Source: Polynucleobacter kasalickyi (lineage in GTDB: Bacteria > Pseudomonadota > Gammaproteobacteria > Burkholderiales > Burkholderiaceae). Taken from it: DNA of 64,000 nt. Where the stretch lies: contig NZ_FWXJ01000008.1 of the NCBI RefSeq assembly GCF_900176405.1, positions 82,927-146,926 on the forward strand, written 5' to 3'. Position 1 is the first letter of the stretch. Each line of letters begins with the position of its first letter. Both the position numbers and the translations under genes were made by a program. Below, in pieces: positions 1-9,882 of the stretch. The notes under the pieces are model-generated. The model saw nothing but the letters and a program-made list of their open reading frames with translations, ran no database searches and was not told the DNA's origin.

Positions 1-272
1 AAGCAATTCATGAATCAGCGCTTTCAGCAGATCATCAGCAACTACTTTTTAAACGCGAAACTCTACAATTATTAAAGGTTGGAGAAGACTCAGGGGGGCT
101 TGTCAAAATGTTGCAATACTTAGCGAATTACCACGAACGTCAACTCACCGAACAACTGGATGTGTTGATGGAGATGATTGAGCCTGCCTTAGTTGTCATC
201 ATGGGATTATTGGTGGGTGGAATGGTTGTAGCATTGTATTTACCATTATTTAAATTAGGGGAAATTGCTTGA
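1..272 (+). CDS. pilC: Type IV pilus inner-membrane platform protein PilC, 3' end only
   Basis: The open frame enters from the left edge and ends at TGA 270-272. About 89 C-terminal residues are present. They contain the GEDSGGL motif and a final hydrophobic helix (EPALVVIMGLLVGGMVVALY) followed by LPLFKLGEIA, which is the typical C-terminus of the PilC/GspF family. The protein is the inner-membrane platform on which the PilB/PilT motors assemble or retract type IV pili. The next gene, a prepilin peptidase, starts inside its last codons, as expected of a pilBCD-type cluster. The start lies outside the window. Confidence 0.9.
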   Translation, partial: AIHESALSADHQQLLFKRETLQLLKVGEDSGGLVKMLQYLANYHERQLTEQLDVLMEMIEPALVVIMGLLVGGMVVALYLPLFKLGEIA

Positions 273-757
273 TTTGGATTTACTGCCTGGTCATTTTGCT
301 GATTGTCACTGCCCTGGCCATCATTGATTTACGCACCATGCGATTACCTAATTATTTAACAGTCCCTTTAATGGTGTTGGGCTTACTCGTTAGTTCATTT
401 ACCGATTTTGGGTTTTGTAGTGCCTCTGAATCTCTCTTTGGCCTTCTGCTAGGGTACTTCCTGATTTGGGCTGTGAATTGTGTATATTTCCTATTTACCA
501 AAAAACACGGCATCGGCATGGGCGATGCTAAATTACTTGCGGCGTATGGTGCTATATTAGGATTCAGTAATGTTTTACCAATATTATTTATTTCCAGCGT
601 AATTGGTTTAATTGGGGGTATTATTTGGTTAAAATTACATAAATTAAATCATCAGGCAGCTTTTCCATTTGGACCCTTTATATGTGTAGCTGGTTTGATT
701 GCAATTTCAGACGTAGTGTTTAAAACATTTTTTATTCGAACTTTTTTTGGGTTATAG
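269..757 (+). CDS. pilD: Prepilin peptidase, short A24 form (PilD catalytic domain only)
   Basis: A polytopic membrane protein of 162 residues belonging to the A24 aspartic prepilin peptidases, which cleave the leader of type IV pilins. The two catalytic aspartates are visible: D20 in AIIDLRTMRLPN and D86 in the GMGD motif (83-86). Full-length PilD is about 260-290 residues and begins with a CxxC-bearing methyltransferase domain; that domain is absent. The start is TTG 269, which overlaps the pilC stop by 4 bp, so the missing domain is not simply upstream in another frame. Either methylation is done elsewhere or it is dispensable. Identity as a peptidase is secure; the gene name is by context. 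Confidence 0.85.
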   Translation: MIWIYCLVILLIVTALAIIDLRTMRLPNYLTVPLMVLGLLVSSFTDFGFCSASESLFGLLLGYFLIWAVNCVYFLFTKKHGIGMGDAKLLAAYGAILGFSNVLPILFISSVIGLIGGIIWLKLHKLNHQAAFPFGPFICVAGLIAISDVVFKTFFIRTFFGL

Positions 758-763
758 CATTTT

Positions 764-1384
764 ATGAACGATACAGTTAAACCAATGACAACAATCGGCC
801 TCACAGGTGGTATTGGTAGTGGTAAAAGCCTTGCTGCAAAAGAATTTATCCGTTTAGGCGCTCAGGTCATTGATAGTGATGCGCTAGCACACCAGGTAAC
901 TAGTGCTGGTGGAGTTGCTATGCCAGCGATTGAAGAAGCTTTTGGTAAAGAGTTCTTAATGGAAGATGGTAGTTTAAATCGTGAGAAAATGCGCGAATAT
1001 GCCTTCAATCATCGCCCAGCCTTGACCATCCTCGAAAGCATTACACACCCTCTCATTAAAGAAGCTAGTCACGCTGCTTTAGAAGCTGCCCTGAAAAAAA
1101 ATCCCCCTTACATTATTTTTATGATTCCATTGCTGTTTGAATCCAATAATTGGGAAGGTCGTTTTGATAAAATCATCGTGACGGATTGCTCCGTAGAAAC
1201 GCAAGTACAGCGTGTTGTCCTTAGAAATAAATTACCGAGAGAGCAAGTAGAAAAAATTATGGCTGCTCAAATGTCTCGTGAGGAACGCGTGAAAAATGCT
1301 GATTTTGTGATTAATAACGATGGTCTATTAATTGATTTGAATCTTCAAGTCATGGATATTCATCAAAAAATTATTGCCCTATAA
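764..1384 (+). CDS. coaE: Dephospho-CoA kinase
   Basis: Catalyses the last step of coenzyme A synthesis, phosphorylation of the 3' hydroxyl of dephospho-CoA by ATP, in the cytosol. The P-loop GGIGSGKS is at residues 15-22, and the CoA-binding DSDALAHQV segment and the IPLLFE stretch typical of CoaE follow. At 206 residues it has normal family length. It begins 6 bp after the peptidase gene in the usual betaproteobacterial pilD-coaE-zapD order. An alternative start at ATG 785 (MTTIGLTGG) would also give a normal N-terminus. Confidence 0.95.
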   Translation: MNDTVKPMTTIGLTGGIGSGKSLAAKEFIRLGAQVIDSDALAHQVTSAGGVAMPAIEEAFGKEFLMEDGSLNREKMREYAFNHRPALTILESITHPLIKEASHAALEAALKKNPPYIIFMIPLLFESNNWEGRFDKIIVTDCSVETQVQRVVLRNKLPREQVEKIMAAQMSREERVKNADFVINNDGLLIDLNLQVMDIHQKIIAL

Positions 1385-1480
1385 CTTTTTTTTATTAATT
1401 TTTTGATTTTTTCTTGTGCAATTCATAATTAAATCTCATACTAATAACTTCAATTTAAATCAAATAGATAGATTGTTTCC

Positions 1481-2233
1481 TTGTTAACTTACGAATACCC
1501 TTCTAATGAAACTGTACGCAGCCTACTGCGTCTAGAGTATTTGTTCAAGCGACAAGAAATTTTTATGGAGTCGGATGATCCTGAGCTCCATTTAAATGCA
1601 ATTTCTTTGCTATTTGATATTGGTGATGTCACTTCAAGGGCTGACCTAAAGTCTAATTTATTGAAAGAATTAGACCGTCAAAGGCTCTATCTGTGTGGCT
1701 TTAGAGCAGATCAAGCCGTGAATTCCGATGCTTTAGAAACGGTCATCAAACAAATTGAAGATTGCCTTGCGACACTCAACAATTTGGTTGGTAAACCGAA
1801 TACTTTAATTAATGAAAATGAATGGCTATCGATTATTCGTTCTAGATTAAGTGTTGCAGGTGGTACTAGTCCAGTTGATCTACCTAGCTTATATAGTTGG
1901 CAGCGTCTACCCGCCAAGCAACGTCGAGCACAACTGCAATCCTACACTCCAGCTTTCAATGACTGGAAAACCACTTGCCACCTATTTCTAAAGTTGTTGC
2001 GTCAATCGGGGGATTCTAAGGCTTACTCTACTGAAAATGGTTCTTTTCAACTGCCACTGACGGGTAAAACGTATCAGTTAATTCGGGTTGAGGTAGATAG
2101 TGAAGTGTTAATTCCAGAGATTAGTGCCAATAAACACGTCCTATTGATCCGTTTCTTACAAAGTTCAACCACGGGCAAGGCAACTGCTTATACAGGTCCG
2201 ATTGAATTCAATTTAACGCTCTGTAATCTGTAA
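1481..2233 (+). CDS. zapD: Cell division protein ZapD
   Basis: ZapD (formerly YacF, DUF1342) crosslinks FtsZ filaments at the Z-ring. The N-terminus LTYEYPSNETVRSLLRLEYLF and the RADLKSNLLKELDRQR block at about residues 52-67 are family signatures. At 250 residues the length is normal. The start is TTG 1481, placed by matching the family N-terminus; no ATG gives it. A 96-bp AT-rich gap separates it from coaE. The small yacG gene that often follows zapD is not found here. Confidence 0.9.
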   Translation: MLTYEYPSNETVRSLLRLEYLFKRQEIFMESDDPELHLNAISLLFDIGDVTSRADLKSNLLKELDRQRLYLCGFRADQAVNSDALETVIKQIEDCLATLNNLVGKPNTLINENEWLSIIRSRLSVAGGTSPVDLPSLYSWQRLPAKQRRAQLQSYTPAFNDWKTTCHLFLKLLRQSGDSKAYSTENGSFQLPLTGKTYQLIRVEVDSEVLIPEISANKHVLLIRFLQSSTTGKATAYTGPIEFNLTLCNL

Positions 2234-2248
2234 AGAACTGTCTTGCGT

Positions 2249-2306
2249 AAAAGCGCTTTCTAACGCTTATTACCCTTAAAGTTCAACAACAGAGCATAAC
2301 TGCTCT
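2249..2306. terminator. Possible convergent terminators between zapD and mutT
   Basis: Two short hairpins lie between the converging genes. One is AAGCG...CGCTT at about 2249-2266, just after zapD. The other is AGAGCA-TAAC-TGCTCT at 2291-2306, which abuts the mutT stop. Neither has a strong U-tract, so the assignment rests on position and is weak. Confidence 0.35.
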
Positions 2307-2716
2307 CAAACTCCTTGATTTTGCATCATTTCAATAATAGATATTGTAGCTGGCAACAATGGGCTCAAAGCACAATTCGTTAGTACTCGACTAGCTTGCC
2401 AGTTTAATTCTTGATTTTCTAGACCACTTGGCACACCAGTCCAATCTTTTACAAGGTGTAAATGAAGTCTGACATAGGCATGTGGATAATCATGTTCTAT
2501 CACCCCAAATGCATGACTTTGATGCACCTGGATACCAAGCTCTTCCTCGAGCTCTCTGACTAAAGCTTGGTGCGGGCTCTCACCTTGTTCAATTTTGCCA
2601 CCAGGAAATTCCCAGTAGCCCGCGTAGGGTTTGCCAATTGGGCGGTTGGCGAGTAAATAATCATTATTTTCTCGAAGTATGATTCCGACCGCCACTTCCG
2701 TAATTGGCCTAGTCAT
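2306..2716 (-). CDS. mutT: 8-oxo-dGTP diphosphatase, MutT/Nudix family
   Basis: Hydrolyses 8-oxo-dGTP to keep oxidised guanine out of DNA. A complete Nudix box spans G40 to I62 (GX5EX7REUXEEXGU, with REL-EEE-LGI), preceded by GYWEFPGG. The length of 136 residues is usual for MutT. The gene follows the AAA ATPase gene on the same strand without a gap, which suggests co-transcription. The Nudix fold is certain; the exact substrate is inferred from the close MutT-like sequence and the genomic position. Confidence 0.88.
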   Translation of the reverse strand: MTRPITEVAVGIILRENNDYLLANRPIGKPYAGYWEFPGGKIEQGESPHQALVRELEEELGIQVHQSHAFGVIEHDYPHAYVRLHLHLVKDWTGVPSGLENQELNWQASRVLTNCALSPLLPATISIIEMMQNQGV

Positions 2717-3571
2717 TTACTGCGCGCCTGCAAAGTGCCTTGCAAATTGCCAAGCTACCCGACCAGAACGTGAACCTCGCTCCAAAGCCCAGACTAAAGC
2801 CTCAGGCTTGGCTTTGGCCACGGCATCCGCATCGAGACCAAAATGCGCCAACCAGTGCGCCACGATTTCTAAATACTCATCTTGTTTGGGCGGATAAAAA
2901 GATACCCATAAACCAAAGCGTTCGGATAGTGAGATTTTTTCTTCAACAACTTCACCAGGATGAATTTCACCGTCAGAACTATGCTGATAACCTTCATTGT
3001 CTTTCATATACTCAGGCAATAAATGCCGGCGATTTGAAGTCGCATAAATCAATACGTTCTCAACTTGAGCGGATAAAGAACCGTCCAAAGCAGATTTGAG
3101 CGCCTTATAACCGGCCTCGCCATCCTCGAAAGATAAGTCATCACAGAAAACAATAAACTTTTCAGGCCGACCTGCCAAAATTTCCGTGAGATCTTGCAAG
3201 TCCGATAAGTGCTCCTTATCAACCTCAACAAGTCTCAAGCCTGCCGCATAAAACTGATTTAAACAGGCTTTGATCAACGAAGATTTACCAGTACCTCTGG
3301 CACCCGTTAACAACACATTGTTAGCTGGTTTGCCCGCTACGAAGTGTTGGGTATTGTTTACAATCTGCTCTTTCTGACGATCAATGGCTTGTAAATCATC
3401 AAATGAAATATCTGATAAATGCCAAATCGGTTTCAAAAACCCGAGGTTACCCAGTAAAGACTGTCTTCTTTGCCAACGAAATGCTTTCGCATTTTGCCAG
3501 TCCTCTTGCGTTAACGGCTTAGGGAAAAAAACCTCTAAGCGTTCAATAAATTGATCTAATTTTTCACTCAT
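2717..3571 (-). CDS. DUF815-type AAA ATPase of unknown function
   Basis: A cytosolic P-loop ATPase of 284 residues from the DUF815 family, commonly found between argJ and mutT in betaproteobacteria. The Walker A motif GARGTGKS is at residues 90-97, and Walker B is FIVFCDDLSFE. I chose ATG 3571 (MSEKLDQFIERLEVFFP) because the upstream in-frame extension would overlap argJ and does not look like a folded domain. It ends exactly where mutT begins. The cellular role of this family is not established. Confidence 0.85.
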   Translation of the reverse strand: MSEKLDQFIERLEVFFPKPLTQEDWQNAKAFRWQRRQSLLGNLGFLKPIWHLSDISFDDLQAIDRQKEQIVNNTQHFVAGKPANNVLLTGARGTGKSSLIKACLNQFYAAGLRLVEVDKEHLSDLQDLTEILAGRPEKFIVFCDDLSFEDGEAGYKALKSALDGSLSAQVENVLIYATSNRRHLLPEYMKDNEGYQHSSDGEIHPGEVVEEKISLSERFGLWVSFYPPKQDEYLEIVAHWLAHFGLDADAVAKAKPEALVWALERGSRSGRVAWQFARHFAGAQ

Positions 3572-3608
3572 AGTTATATTGTAATTTGTGCGACAAAAAC
3601 CTGTCCGA

Positions 3609-4835
3609 TTAGGAACGATAGTCGGCGTTAATGGATACGTACTCATGTGAAAAATCGCAGGTCCACATCGTTCGTTCGGATTGACCACGTCCCAAATCGA
3701 CGGTCACTTTAATCTCTGCCTCAGACATCACACGTTGACCATCTTCCTCGCGATAGTCTGGGTTGCGACCGCCGTCTTTGGCTACCCAAACATCACCCAA
3801 CCATAATTGCACATGGTTGACGTCTAAATCTTGAATACCCGCATAACCAATCGCGGCAAGAATTCTACCTAAATTCGGATCACTCGCAAAAAATGCTGTC
3901 TTTACCAGTGGTGAGTGAGCGATTGCTTCGCCTACTAACTTGCATTCCTCTAGGTTAGCTCCACCTTTGACTTCAATTGTCATAAATTTTGTAGCGCCCT
4001 CACCGTCCCGCACAATTTTTTTCGCAAGGTCTTGAGCCGTGGCTAGAAGCATCGCTTTGAAAGGTGCATAAGCAGCATGCTCTGTACTATCAATGTAAAT
4101 GCCACACTGATTGGATGCCATGATGATGAAAGAGTCATTCGTTGAGGTGTCGCCATCAATCGTAATTGCATTGAAAGATAAATCAGCCACCTCTTTGGTT
4201 AAGGTATTGAGCAACTGTGCGTCAATGCCGATATCGGTCCCAATGAAGCCCAACATAGTTGCCATATTGGGGTGAATCATACCAGCGCCTTTACTAACGC
4301 CTGACATAGAAACCTTAACACCCGCAATTTCTTGTGAGCTTGAGTATGCCTTCGGTAAAGTATCCGTCGTCATGATCGCAAAGGCTGCGTCATACCAACC
4401 AGCATCTATCAGATTCGCTTTAGCAGCGGATAAGGCTGTAATAATTTTAGCCACCGGTAATGGCTCTAAAATCACTCCGGTTGAGAATGGCAATACTTCC
4501 TCTGGAGTAATTTCCAATAGGGCAGCAACCGCATCACATACTGCATTGGCATCTTTTAGACCTGGTTCTCCAGTGCCGGCATTCGCATTACCGGTATTAA
4601 TGACCAAGGCCCGGATACCCGTGGTTTGCGCCAGATGCTGTTTACAAATTTGCACTGGAGCGGCACAAAAGCGATTTAAAGTAAAGACACCACTCACTGA
4701 CGACCCCGGAGTAAGGGTAATGATCAGGACATCCTTGCGATCAGCTTTTTTAATTCCCGCCATAGCATAGCCTAATTGAATACCGGGAATGGGCAAAAGG
4801 TCAGACGGACTTAAAGGATGCAAATGAACGGCCAT
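3609..4835 (-). CDS. argJ: Bifunctional glutamate N-acetyltransferase / N-acetylglutamate synthase
   Basis: ArgJ transfers the acetyl group from N-acetylornithine to glutamate in the cyclic arginine pathway and in many bacteria also acetylates glutamate from acetyl-CoA. The autoproteolysis site is visible in [16 protein letters not shown], where cleavage before the threonine of MATML gives the alpha and beta chains. The 408 residues and the C-terminus [12 protein letters not shown] are normal. Whether this copy is mono- or bifunctional cannot be read from the sequence. Confidence 0.95.
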   Translation of the reverse strand: MAVHLHPLSPSDLLPIPGIQLGYAMAGIKKADRKDVLIITLTPGSSVSGVFTLNRFCAAPVQICKQHLAQTTGIRALVINTGNANAGTGEPGLKDANAVCDAVAALLEITPEEVLPFSTGVILEPLPVAKIITALSAAKANLIDAGWYDAAFAIMTTDTLPKAYSSSQEIAGVKVSMSGVSKGAGMIHPNMATMLGFIGTDIGIDAQLLNTLTKEVADLSFNAITIDGDTSTNDSFIIMASNQCGIYIDSTEHAAYAPFKAMLLATAQDLAKKIVRDGEGATKFMTIEVKGGANLEECKLVGEAIAHSPLVKTAFFASDPNLGRILAAIGYAGIQDLDVNHVQLWLGDVWVAKDGGRNPDYREEDGQRVMSEAEIKVTVDLGRGQSERTMWTCDFSHEYVSINADYRS

Positions 4836-4888
4836 AGTAAAACTTTCAGTAAAAATTGATAAATTCAGGTGGTTAGAATCAGCTTGGT

Positions 4889-5521
4889 TTAATTTGGTAT
4901 CGTTTTAATATTTTCAACGATTTTCTTGCTCCACTCTTTATAGTAAGCCGGTGTAAAGTGTTGCCCATCTGTGGTTTGCCACTCATCTGGCTTTGACATC
5001 TTCAGAGAGTCGATATATTTACAAGGTGCCACTGAATTCGCCAGAACTTCATTTAAATCTTTGACTCTTCCATGGGTTTTACCAGTCATATATCCTTCAT
5101 TTCCCCATGGTGGCCCTACCCATAAACAAGGTTTATTCAACTCAGCAATTTTTTTGGATAAAATCTTCACTTCTGTAGATACATTGAACTTAATCATCTG
5201 TTCTTTATATTTACCCAGCGTATCGCCCATGATGACAACAACGACATCAGGTTTGTCTTGGGCGACTAAATCGGTAATTGGCTTTGTTTTGGCTGACTTG
5301 CCCAACGATAATTGAATCGGTGCATTAAAGGCTCTTTCTGCACCGCCGCATAAGCCGTTGGACTCCATCAGCCATTGACTAGGCTCAGATCCACACACGC
5401 CCATGGAGTGCACTTTGGCGCCTTGACTTTGGAGATTTTCATGTAAGCTAGTAATCAAGTATCCTGGTTTAGCCATATGACTGGCACCAATAATAAGAAA
5501 CGTTAAGTTTGTAAGTAACAT
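4889..5521 (-). CDS. SGNH/GDSL-like hydrolase, partner of the MBOAT protein
   Basis: A 210-residue protein with the landmarks of an SGNH hydrolase: nucleophile serine in IGASH (S14), a block II glycine in VCGSEPSQW, and a catalytic D185-x-x-H188 pair in [10 protein letters not shown]. Block III is GDT rather than the usual GxND. It lies just downstream of an MBOAT acyltransferase gene on the same strand, the standard context for acetylation of exported polysaccharide. The start ATG 5521 has a good AAAGGGG ribosome-binding site. No signal peptide precedes the catalytic strand, which is odd for an extracytoplasmic partner. Substrate unknown. Confidence 0.65.
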   Translation of the reverse strand: MLLTNLTFLIIGASHMAKPGYLITSLHENLQSQGAKVHSMGVCGSEPSQWLMESNGLCGGAERAFNAPIQLSLGKSAKTKPITDLVAQDKPDVVVVIMGDTLGKYKEQMIKFNVSTEVKILSKKIAELNKPCLWVGPPWGNEGYMTGKTHGRVKDLNEVLANSVAPCKYIDSLKMSKPDEWQTTDGQHFTPAYYKEWSKKIVENIKTIPN

Positions 5522-5593
5522 TCAATAGCCCCTTTCCAAGCAATTTAAAACGACATAAAAAGATGACGCATCATCGATTGATCATGCTCCATT

Positions 5594-6838
5594 TTACCGA
5601 GTCCCGTAGACTCCTTCTAAGCCAAACGAACTAAAAGCAATACATAAAATAATCCAAACTACACACGCGTAGGGATTTCTCAAAAAATGATATTTTCTAG
5701 CTAATTTAGGGAATGCAAATTCAAAAGCAATCAATAGGGTCGCAAAAATCACCGTTAACAAGGTCTTGGTATCAAACTCTAAATGGCTACTAATCACATT
5801 ATTTGGGTCTGAGTTCCAAGTGAAGATTTGTTGGAACTTAAAGAATAAGAGGGAAGAATCTGACTCAGAGAAAATTAATCTTCCCAAAACAACAATCAAG
5901 GGAAATAGCAACAAAGCGAATAGCTTTGCTAATGCCTTGTTAGCGATGATTTTTAAAATGTAATAGGTAAGTACCCAAAATAGCGCATGGAAAGTACCCC
6001 AAATGACAAAATTTAAAGTCACTCCATGCCACATCGCCGAACTTATAAATACTAAGAAGATCGCTACTGGCAAACCAAAGGTCTTTTTAAAGGGTAGGAA
6101 AAATAGATTCTTTAACACCGTCGATAAGCTAATATGCCAACGTTGCCAATATTCAATCACATTCCTGGCCGCGAAAGGACTATTGAAGTTCATCACCGTC
6201 CGCACTCCAAATAAATTCAGCGCGCCAAATGCCATCATCGTGATGCCCGCAAAATTAAAATACACATAAGCCTCAAAAGCAATCGCAAACACGAGGATAT
6301 CAAGGGCTTCGGTGGATTCTTTTAGGATCAGTAATTGCGCTAAACCAGAGGCAACAACACTAAATAAGAAAGTGCCCAGAATCATCCAGCGAAGATAAAT
6401 AAAAGTTCTTTTCTTACTAAATGCTGAGGTTGCTGGAGCTGTCAGCGCCACAGGTCCTGAATTAAACCGGACGGGTTGCATGATATTCAGAAATAAACTT
6501 TTAAGTGTGAACTGATCATGATAAATAAAGAGGGCTATACCAGCGCTCACAAAGGAGACGCCCAACCAATTTAATGAAGAACTATTGCCGTTAAACCCCG
6601 TAAGTACCCCAATTTGACCGGTCAAACTTAAGATTGGGGTGATAAAAAATACTGCATAAGCTAAGCCTACCCGCGCAAATTGATTCTTTCGAACTAACTG
6701 ATATAGAGCCCAAATAGCTATAGAACTTAGGGCCGTGAAGATGCTTGCAAAGCCCACACCTTTTGAGAAAAATATTAAACCATATCCAATCAAATAAATA
6801 AGAACAGGACCTAATAGATTTTTAGTGTGAAGTTTCAT
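5594..6838 (-). CDS. MBOAT family membrane O-acyltransferase (AlgI-like)
   Basis: A 414-residue polytopic membrane protein with about ten hydrophobic segments. The MBOAT signature is present: WQRWHISL at about residues 231-238 and the conserved histidine H271 in SAMWHG. AlgI/PatA/DltB relatives move acyl groups across the membrane onto polysaccharide, peptidoglycan or teichoic acid. Start ATG 6838 (MKLHTKNLLG) is preferred over an upstream in-frame start that adds 16 residues; neither has a strong ribosome-binding site. It pairs with the SGNH gene downstream. The pair sits between argJ and secA, and the acylated substrate is not identifiable. Confidence 0.85.
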   Translation of the reverse strand: MKLHTKNLLGPVLIYLIGYGLIFFSKGVGFASIFTALSSIAIWALYQLVRKNQFARVGLAYAVFFITPILSLTGQIGVLTGFNGNSSSLNWLGVSFVSAGIALFIYHDQFTLKSLFLNIMQPVRFNSGPVALTAPATSAFSKKRTFIYLRWMILGTFLFSVVASGLAQLLILKESTEALDILVFAIAFEAYVYFNFAGITMMAFGALNLFGVRTVMNFNSPFAARNVIEYWQRWHISLSTVLKNLFFLPFKKTFGLPVAIFLVFISSAMWHGVTLNFVIWGTFHALFWVLTYYILKIIANKALAKLFALLLFPLIVVLGRLIFSESDSSLLFFKFQQIFTWNSDPNNVISSHLEFDTKTLLTVIFATLLIAFEFAFPKLARKYHFLRNPYACVVWIILCIAFSSFGLEGVYGTR

Positions 6839-6906
6839 ATGTACCAATTGATCAAAATTTACAAAAATTACGATACCGAAACACAAAATAGGCCAGCTCT
6901 ACGGAA

Positions 6907-6932
6907 TCAGGGCGGTAACTACTTCGCCCTGA
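6907..6932 (-). terminator. Hairpin after secA
   Basis: An 8-bp perfect stem, TCAGGGCG / CGCCCTGA, with a 10-nt loop lies 30 bp after the secA stop and upstream of the MBOAT gene. It lacks a clear U-tract on the minus strand, so it may be an mRNA 3' stabiliser or a weak terminator. Confidence 0.5.
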
Positions 6933-6961
6933 CATTTCCATGGCAACGCTATTCTTTTAAA

Positions 6962-9730
6962 CTATACAACTTGACCGTGGCAGTGCTTATATTTTTTTCC
7001 ACTTCCACATGGGCAAGGATCATTTCTGCCCACTTTTGGACCGGTACTCATCACATTATTGAGAACTTGAGAATTGATAAACGATTCTAGTTGTTCTTGT
7101 GGTGGTTCCTCGCCATTTGCCTCGGCATGTTGATATTGCACATCTCTTAACTGATTCAGATCTTCTTGAATCATTTCAGTAGCATCATTCAACTGCTCTG
7201 CTGATTGGATTTGGACATTCAGAATCGTTTTAGTAATATCGCGTTTAATCACTTCTAAAAACTCAGCATATAACTGAAATGATTCTTTACGATATTCTTG
7301 TTTAGGATCTTTTTGCGCATAACCACGTAAATGAATCCCCTGGCGTAAATAATCTAGTGAGGCTAAATGCTCACGCCAATGACTGTCCATGCTATACAAA
7401 AATACCGATCTTTCAAACCCAGAGAAAGAAGTTGCATCTGCTTGATCTAATTTTGATTGGTATAAGCGCTTTGCGTCTTCCTGAACCCAAGCAATCACAT
7501 CGGCCACATCTACTTCTTGGGCTTTCTCAACTTTTTCTGCTAAGGCAACTTGAAGCCCCCAATCTTGTTGTAGTTCTTTCTCAAGACCAACAAGATCCCA
7601 CTGCTCAGGCAAGGTTTCGGGAGGGAGATATTGCGTGACCAAATTGCTAAAGACATCTTCCCGTAAGTTAATAATTAAGCCACTCACGTGATCCGATTCA
7701 AGTACCTGATTACGGAGTTGATAGGTTTCACGGCGTTGATCATTCGCTACATCATCGTATTCTAATAATTGCTTACGAATGTCAAAGTTACGACCTTCGA
7801 CTTTGCGTTGGGCAGATTCGATAGCACGGGAAACCATACCTGCTTCAATCGGCTCCCCTTCCGGCATTTTGAGTCGATCCATCACAGCACGCAGGCGATC
7901 ACCAGCAAAAATCCTTAACAAGTCATCATCGAGTGATAAATAGAAGCGTGAAGACCCAGGGTCGCCTTGGCGACCTGAACGACCTCTTAACTGATTATCA
8001 ATCCGGCGACTTTCATGGCGTTCCGTACCAATAATATGCAATCCACCTGCATTGACGACCTGCTCATGCAAACCTTGCCACTCATCTTCTAAGATTTTAA
8101 TACGATCACTTTTTTGAGCTTCACTCAAGGAACTATCTTCTAAGAGTAAGCTAGATTGCTTTTCAACATTACCGCCCAATACAATGTCAGTACCACGACC
8201 CGCCATGTTCGTGGCAATCGTAATCATTTTTGGACGTCCAGCTTGAGCAATAATTTCTGCTTCTCTGGCATGTTGTTTAGCGTTTAAGACTTGATGTGGT
8301 AATTTTTCTTTGGTCAAAATTTCAGAGATCAACTCTGAGTTTTCAATCGAAGTCGTACCAACTAATACAGGTTGACCACGCTCATAGCAATCCTGAATAT
8401 CTTTAATCACTGCTGCGTAGCGTTCTTTGGAGGTTTTATAGATTTGATCTTGTTTATCTAATCGCTTACTGATTCGATTCGGTGGTACTACAACCGTTTC
8501 TAGTCCATAAATTTCCTGAAACTCATACGCCTCAGTATCAGCGGTACCCGTCATACCCGATAATTTCTGATACATCCTAAAGTAATTTTGGAAGGTAATC
8601 GTAGCGAGCGTTTGGTTCTCGCTATTAATCTGCACACCTTCTTTGGCTTCTACCGCTTGATGAAGTCCATCAGACCAACGGCGACCCACCATTAAACGAC
8701 CGGTAAATTCGTCAACGATCACTACTTCACCATTTTGAACAACATAATGCTGATCACGATGAAATAAGGTATGAGCCCGGAGTGTTGCTAACAGATGATG
8801 CATCAAAGCAATATTCTGTGGGGCATATAAGGAATCACCCGCCTGCAACAACCCAATTTGACCAAGAATGTTTTCCGCCTTTTCATGACCAGACTCTGTC
8901 AAGAACACTTGCTGAGACTTTTCGTCAATGACATAGTCGCCAGGTTTTTCAACGCCAGTACCATCCGCCTTCTCTTCGCCAATTTGGCGATCTAAATAAG
9001 AAGGAATGACATTCATTTTTACGTACAGCTCAGTATGGTCATCGGCTTGGCCAGAAATAATCAATGGGGTACGGGCTTCATCAATTAAGATCGAATCGAC
9101 CTCATCAACAATTGCATAGTTCAAGCCACGTTGTACTCGACTACCAATTTCGTGGACCATGTTGTCACGTAAATAGTCAAATCCAAACTCATTATTCGTA
9201 CCGTAAGTAATATCAGAAGCATAAGCAGACTGCTTATCAGCATGCGTCATTTGCGATAAATTAATACCTACCGTGAGGCCCAAGAAGTTATACAAGCGCC
9301 CCATCCACTGCGCATCTCTGGAGGCTAAGTAATCATTCACGGTAACCACATGGACGCCTTTGCCTGATAAGGCATTTAAGAATACTGGTAAAGTAGCGGT
9401 GAGGGTCTTTCCCTCGCCGGTTCTCATTTCAGCAATCTTGCCTTGGTGCAATACCAGTCCACCGACTAATTGCATATCAAAGTGACGCATTTTCATGGTC
9501 CGACGACTAGCTTCTCGTACTAAAGCAAAAGCTTCTGGCAACAAGTTATCAAGACTTTCACCACTAGCGACGCGTTCTTTTAACTCTTGGGTTTTCCCAG
9601 GAAATTGTTCGTCACTGAGGGCCTCAAATTTCGGCTCTAAAGCATTGATTTGAGCTACCGTTTTACGGTATTGTTTTAGTAAGCGATCGTTACGACTGCC
9701 AATTATCTTTTTTAAGAGTCCAGATACCAT
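6962..9730 (-). CDS. secA: Preprotein translocase ATPase SecA
   Basis: SecA drives post-translational export through SecYEG. In this 922-residue protein the Walker A motif MRTGEGKT is at residues 102-109 and the DEAD-like motif lies in [16 protein letters not shown]. Helicase motif VI appears as [18 protein letters not shown]. The C-terminal SEC-C zinc knuckle has C906, C908, C917 and H918 in [16 protein letters not shown], so the SecB/ribosome-binding tail is intact. Start ATG 9730 gives the usual N-terminus. It is transcribed divergently from dciA. Confidence 0.98.
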   Translation of the reverse strand: MVSGLLKKIIGSRNDRLLKQYRKTVAQINALEPKFEALSDEQFPGKTQELKERVASGESLDNLLPEAFALVREASRRTMKMRHFDMQLVGGLVLHQGKIAEMRTGEGKTLTATLPVFLNALSGKGVHVVTVNDYLASRDAQWMGRLYNFLGLTVGINLSQMTHADKQSAYASDITYGTNNEFGFDYLRDNMVHEIGSRVQRGLNYAIVDEVDSILIDEARTPLIISGQADDHTELYVKMNVIPSYLDRQIGEEKADGTGVEKPGDYVIDEKSQQVFLTESGHEKAENILGQIGLLQAGDSLYAPQNIALMHHLLATLRAHTLFHRDQHYVVQNGEVVIVDEFTGRLMVGRRWSDGLHQAVEAKEGVQINSENQTLATITFQNYFRMYQKLSGMTGTADTEAYEFQEIYGLETVVVPPNRISKRLDKQDQIYKTSKERYAAVIKDIQDCYERGQPVLVGTTSIENSELISEILTKEKLPHQVLNAKQHAREAEIIAQAGRPKMITIATNMAGRGTDIVLGGNVEKQSSLLLEDSSLSEAQKSDRIKILEDEWQGLHEQVVNAGGLHIIGTERHESRRIDNQLRGRSGRQGDPGSSRFYLSLDDDLLRIFAGDRLRAVMDRLKMPEGEPIEAGMVSRAIESAQRKVEGRNFDIRKQLLEYDDVANDQRRETYQLRNQVLESDHVSGLIINLREDVFSNLVTQYLPPETLPEQWDLVGLEKELQQDWGLQVALAEKVEKAQEVDVADVIAWVQEDAKRLYQSKLDQADATSFSGFERSVFLYSMDSHWREHLASLDYLRQGIHLRGYAQKDPKQEYRKESFQLYAEFLEVIKRDITKTILNVQIQSAEQLNDATEMIQEDLNQLRDVQYQHAEANGEEPPQEQLESFINSQVLNNVMSTGPKVGRNDPCPCGSGKKYKHCHGQVV

Positions 9731-9766
9731 GATGTTTTTCGTAGAAATTCAATCTAAGAGTTTATC

Positions 9767-9791
9767 ATTCATGCATATTAATTCCATGAAT
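9767..9791. repeat. Inverted repeat in the secA/dciA intergenic region
   Basis: ATTCATG (9767-9773) and CATGAAT (9785-9791) form a 7-bp inverted repeat 37-61 bp upstream of the secA start, within the 152-bp divergent region. It could be an operator. I found no clear promoter match that would fix its position relative to transcription. Confidence 0.3.
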
Positions 9792-9882
9792 GTAATGTTT
9801 AATTCTTATTTTCCCACAGGCTTTTAAAAAACTACTACTTCCTCATCGAAATAAGTAAATAATGTTTTAACTAAACCCATCA

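Noticed and set aside
1385..2305. Absence of yacG beside zapD as a gene loss
   Set aside because: It may be elsewhere in the genome; the window alone cannot show loss.
2679..3231. Open frames opposite mutT and the AAA ATPase gene
   Set aside because: They lie antisense to well-supported genes, have low-complexity translations and no ribosome-binding sites.
7357..7638. 93-codon plus-strand frame inside secA
   Set aside because: It lies wholly within a conserved gene and its translation shows no family features.
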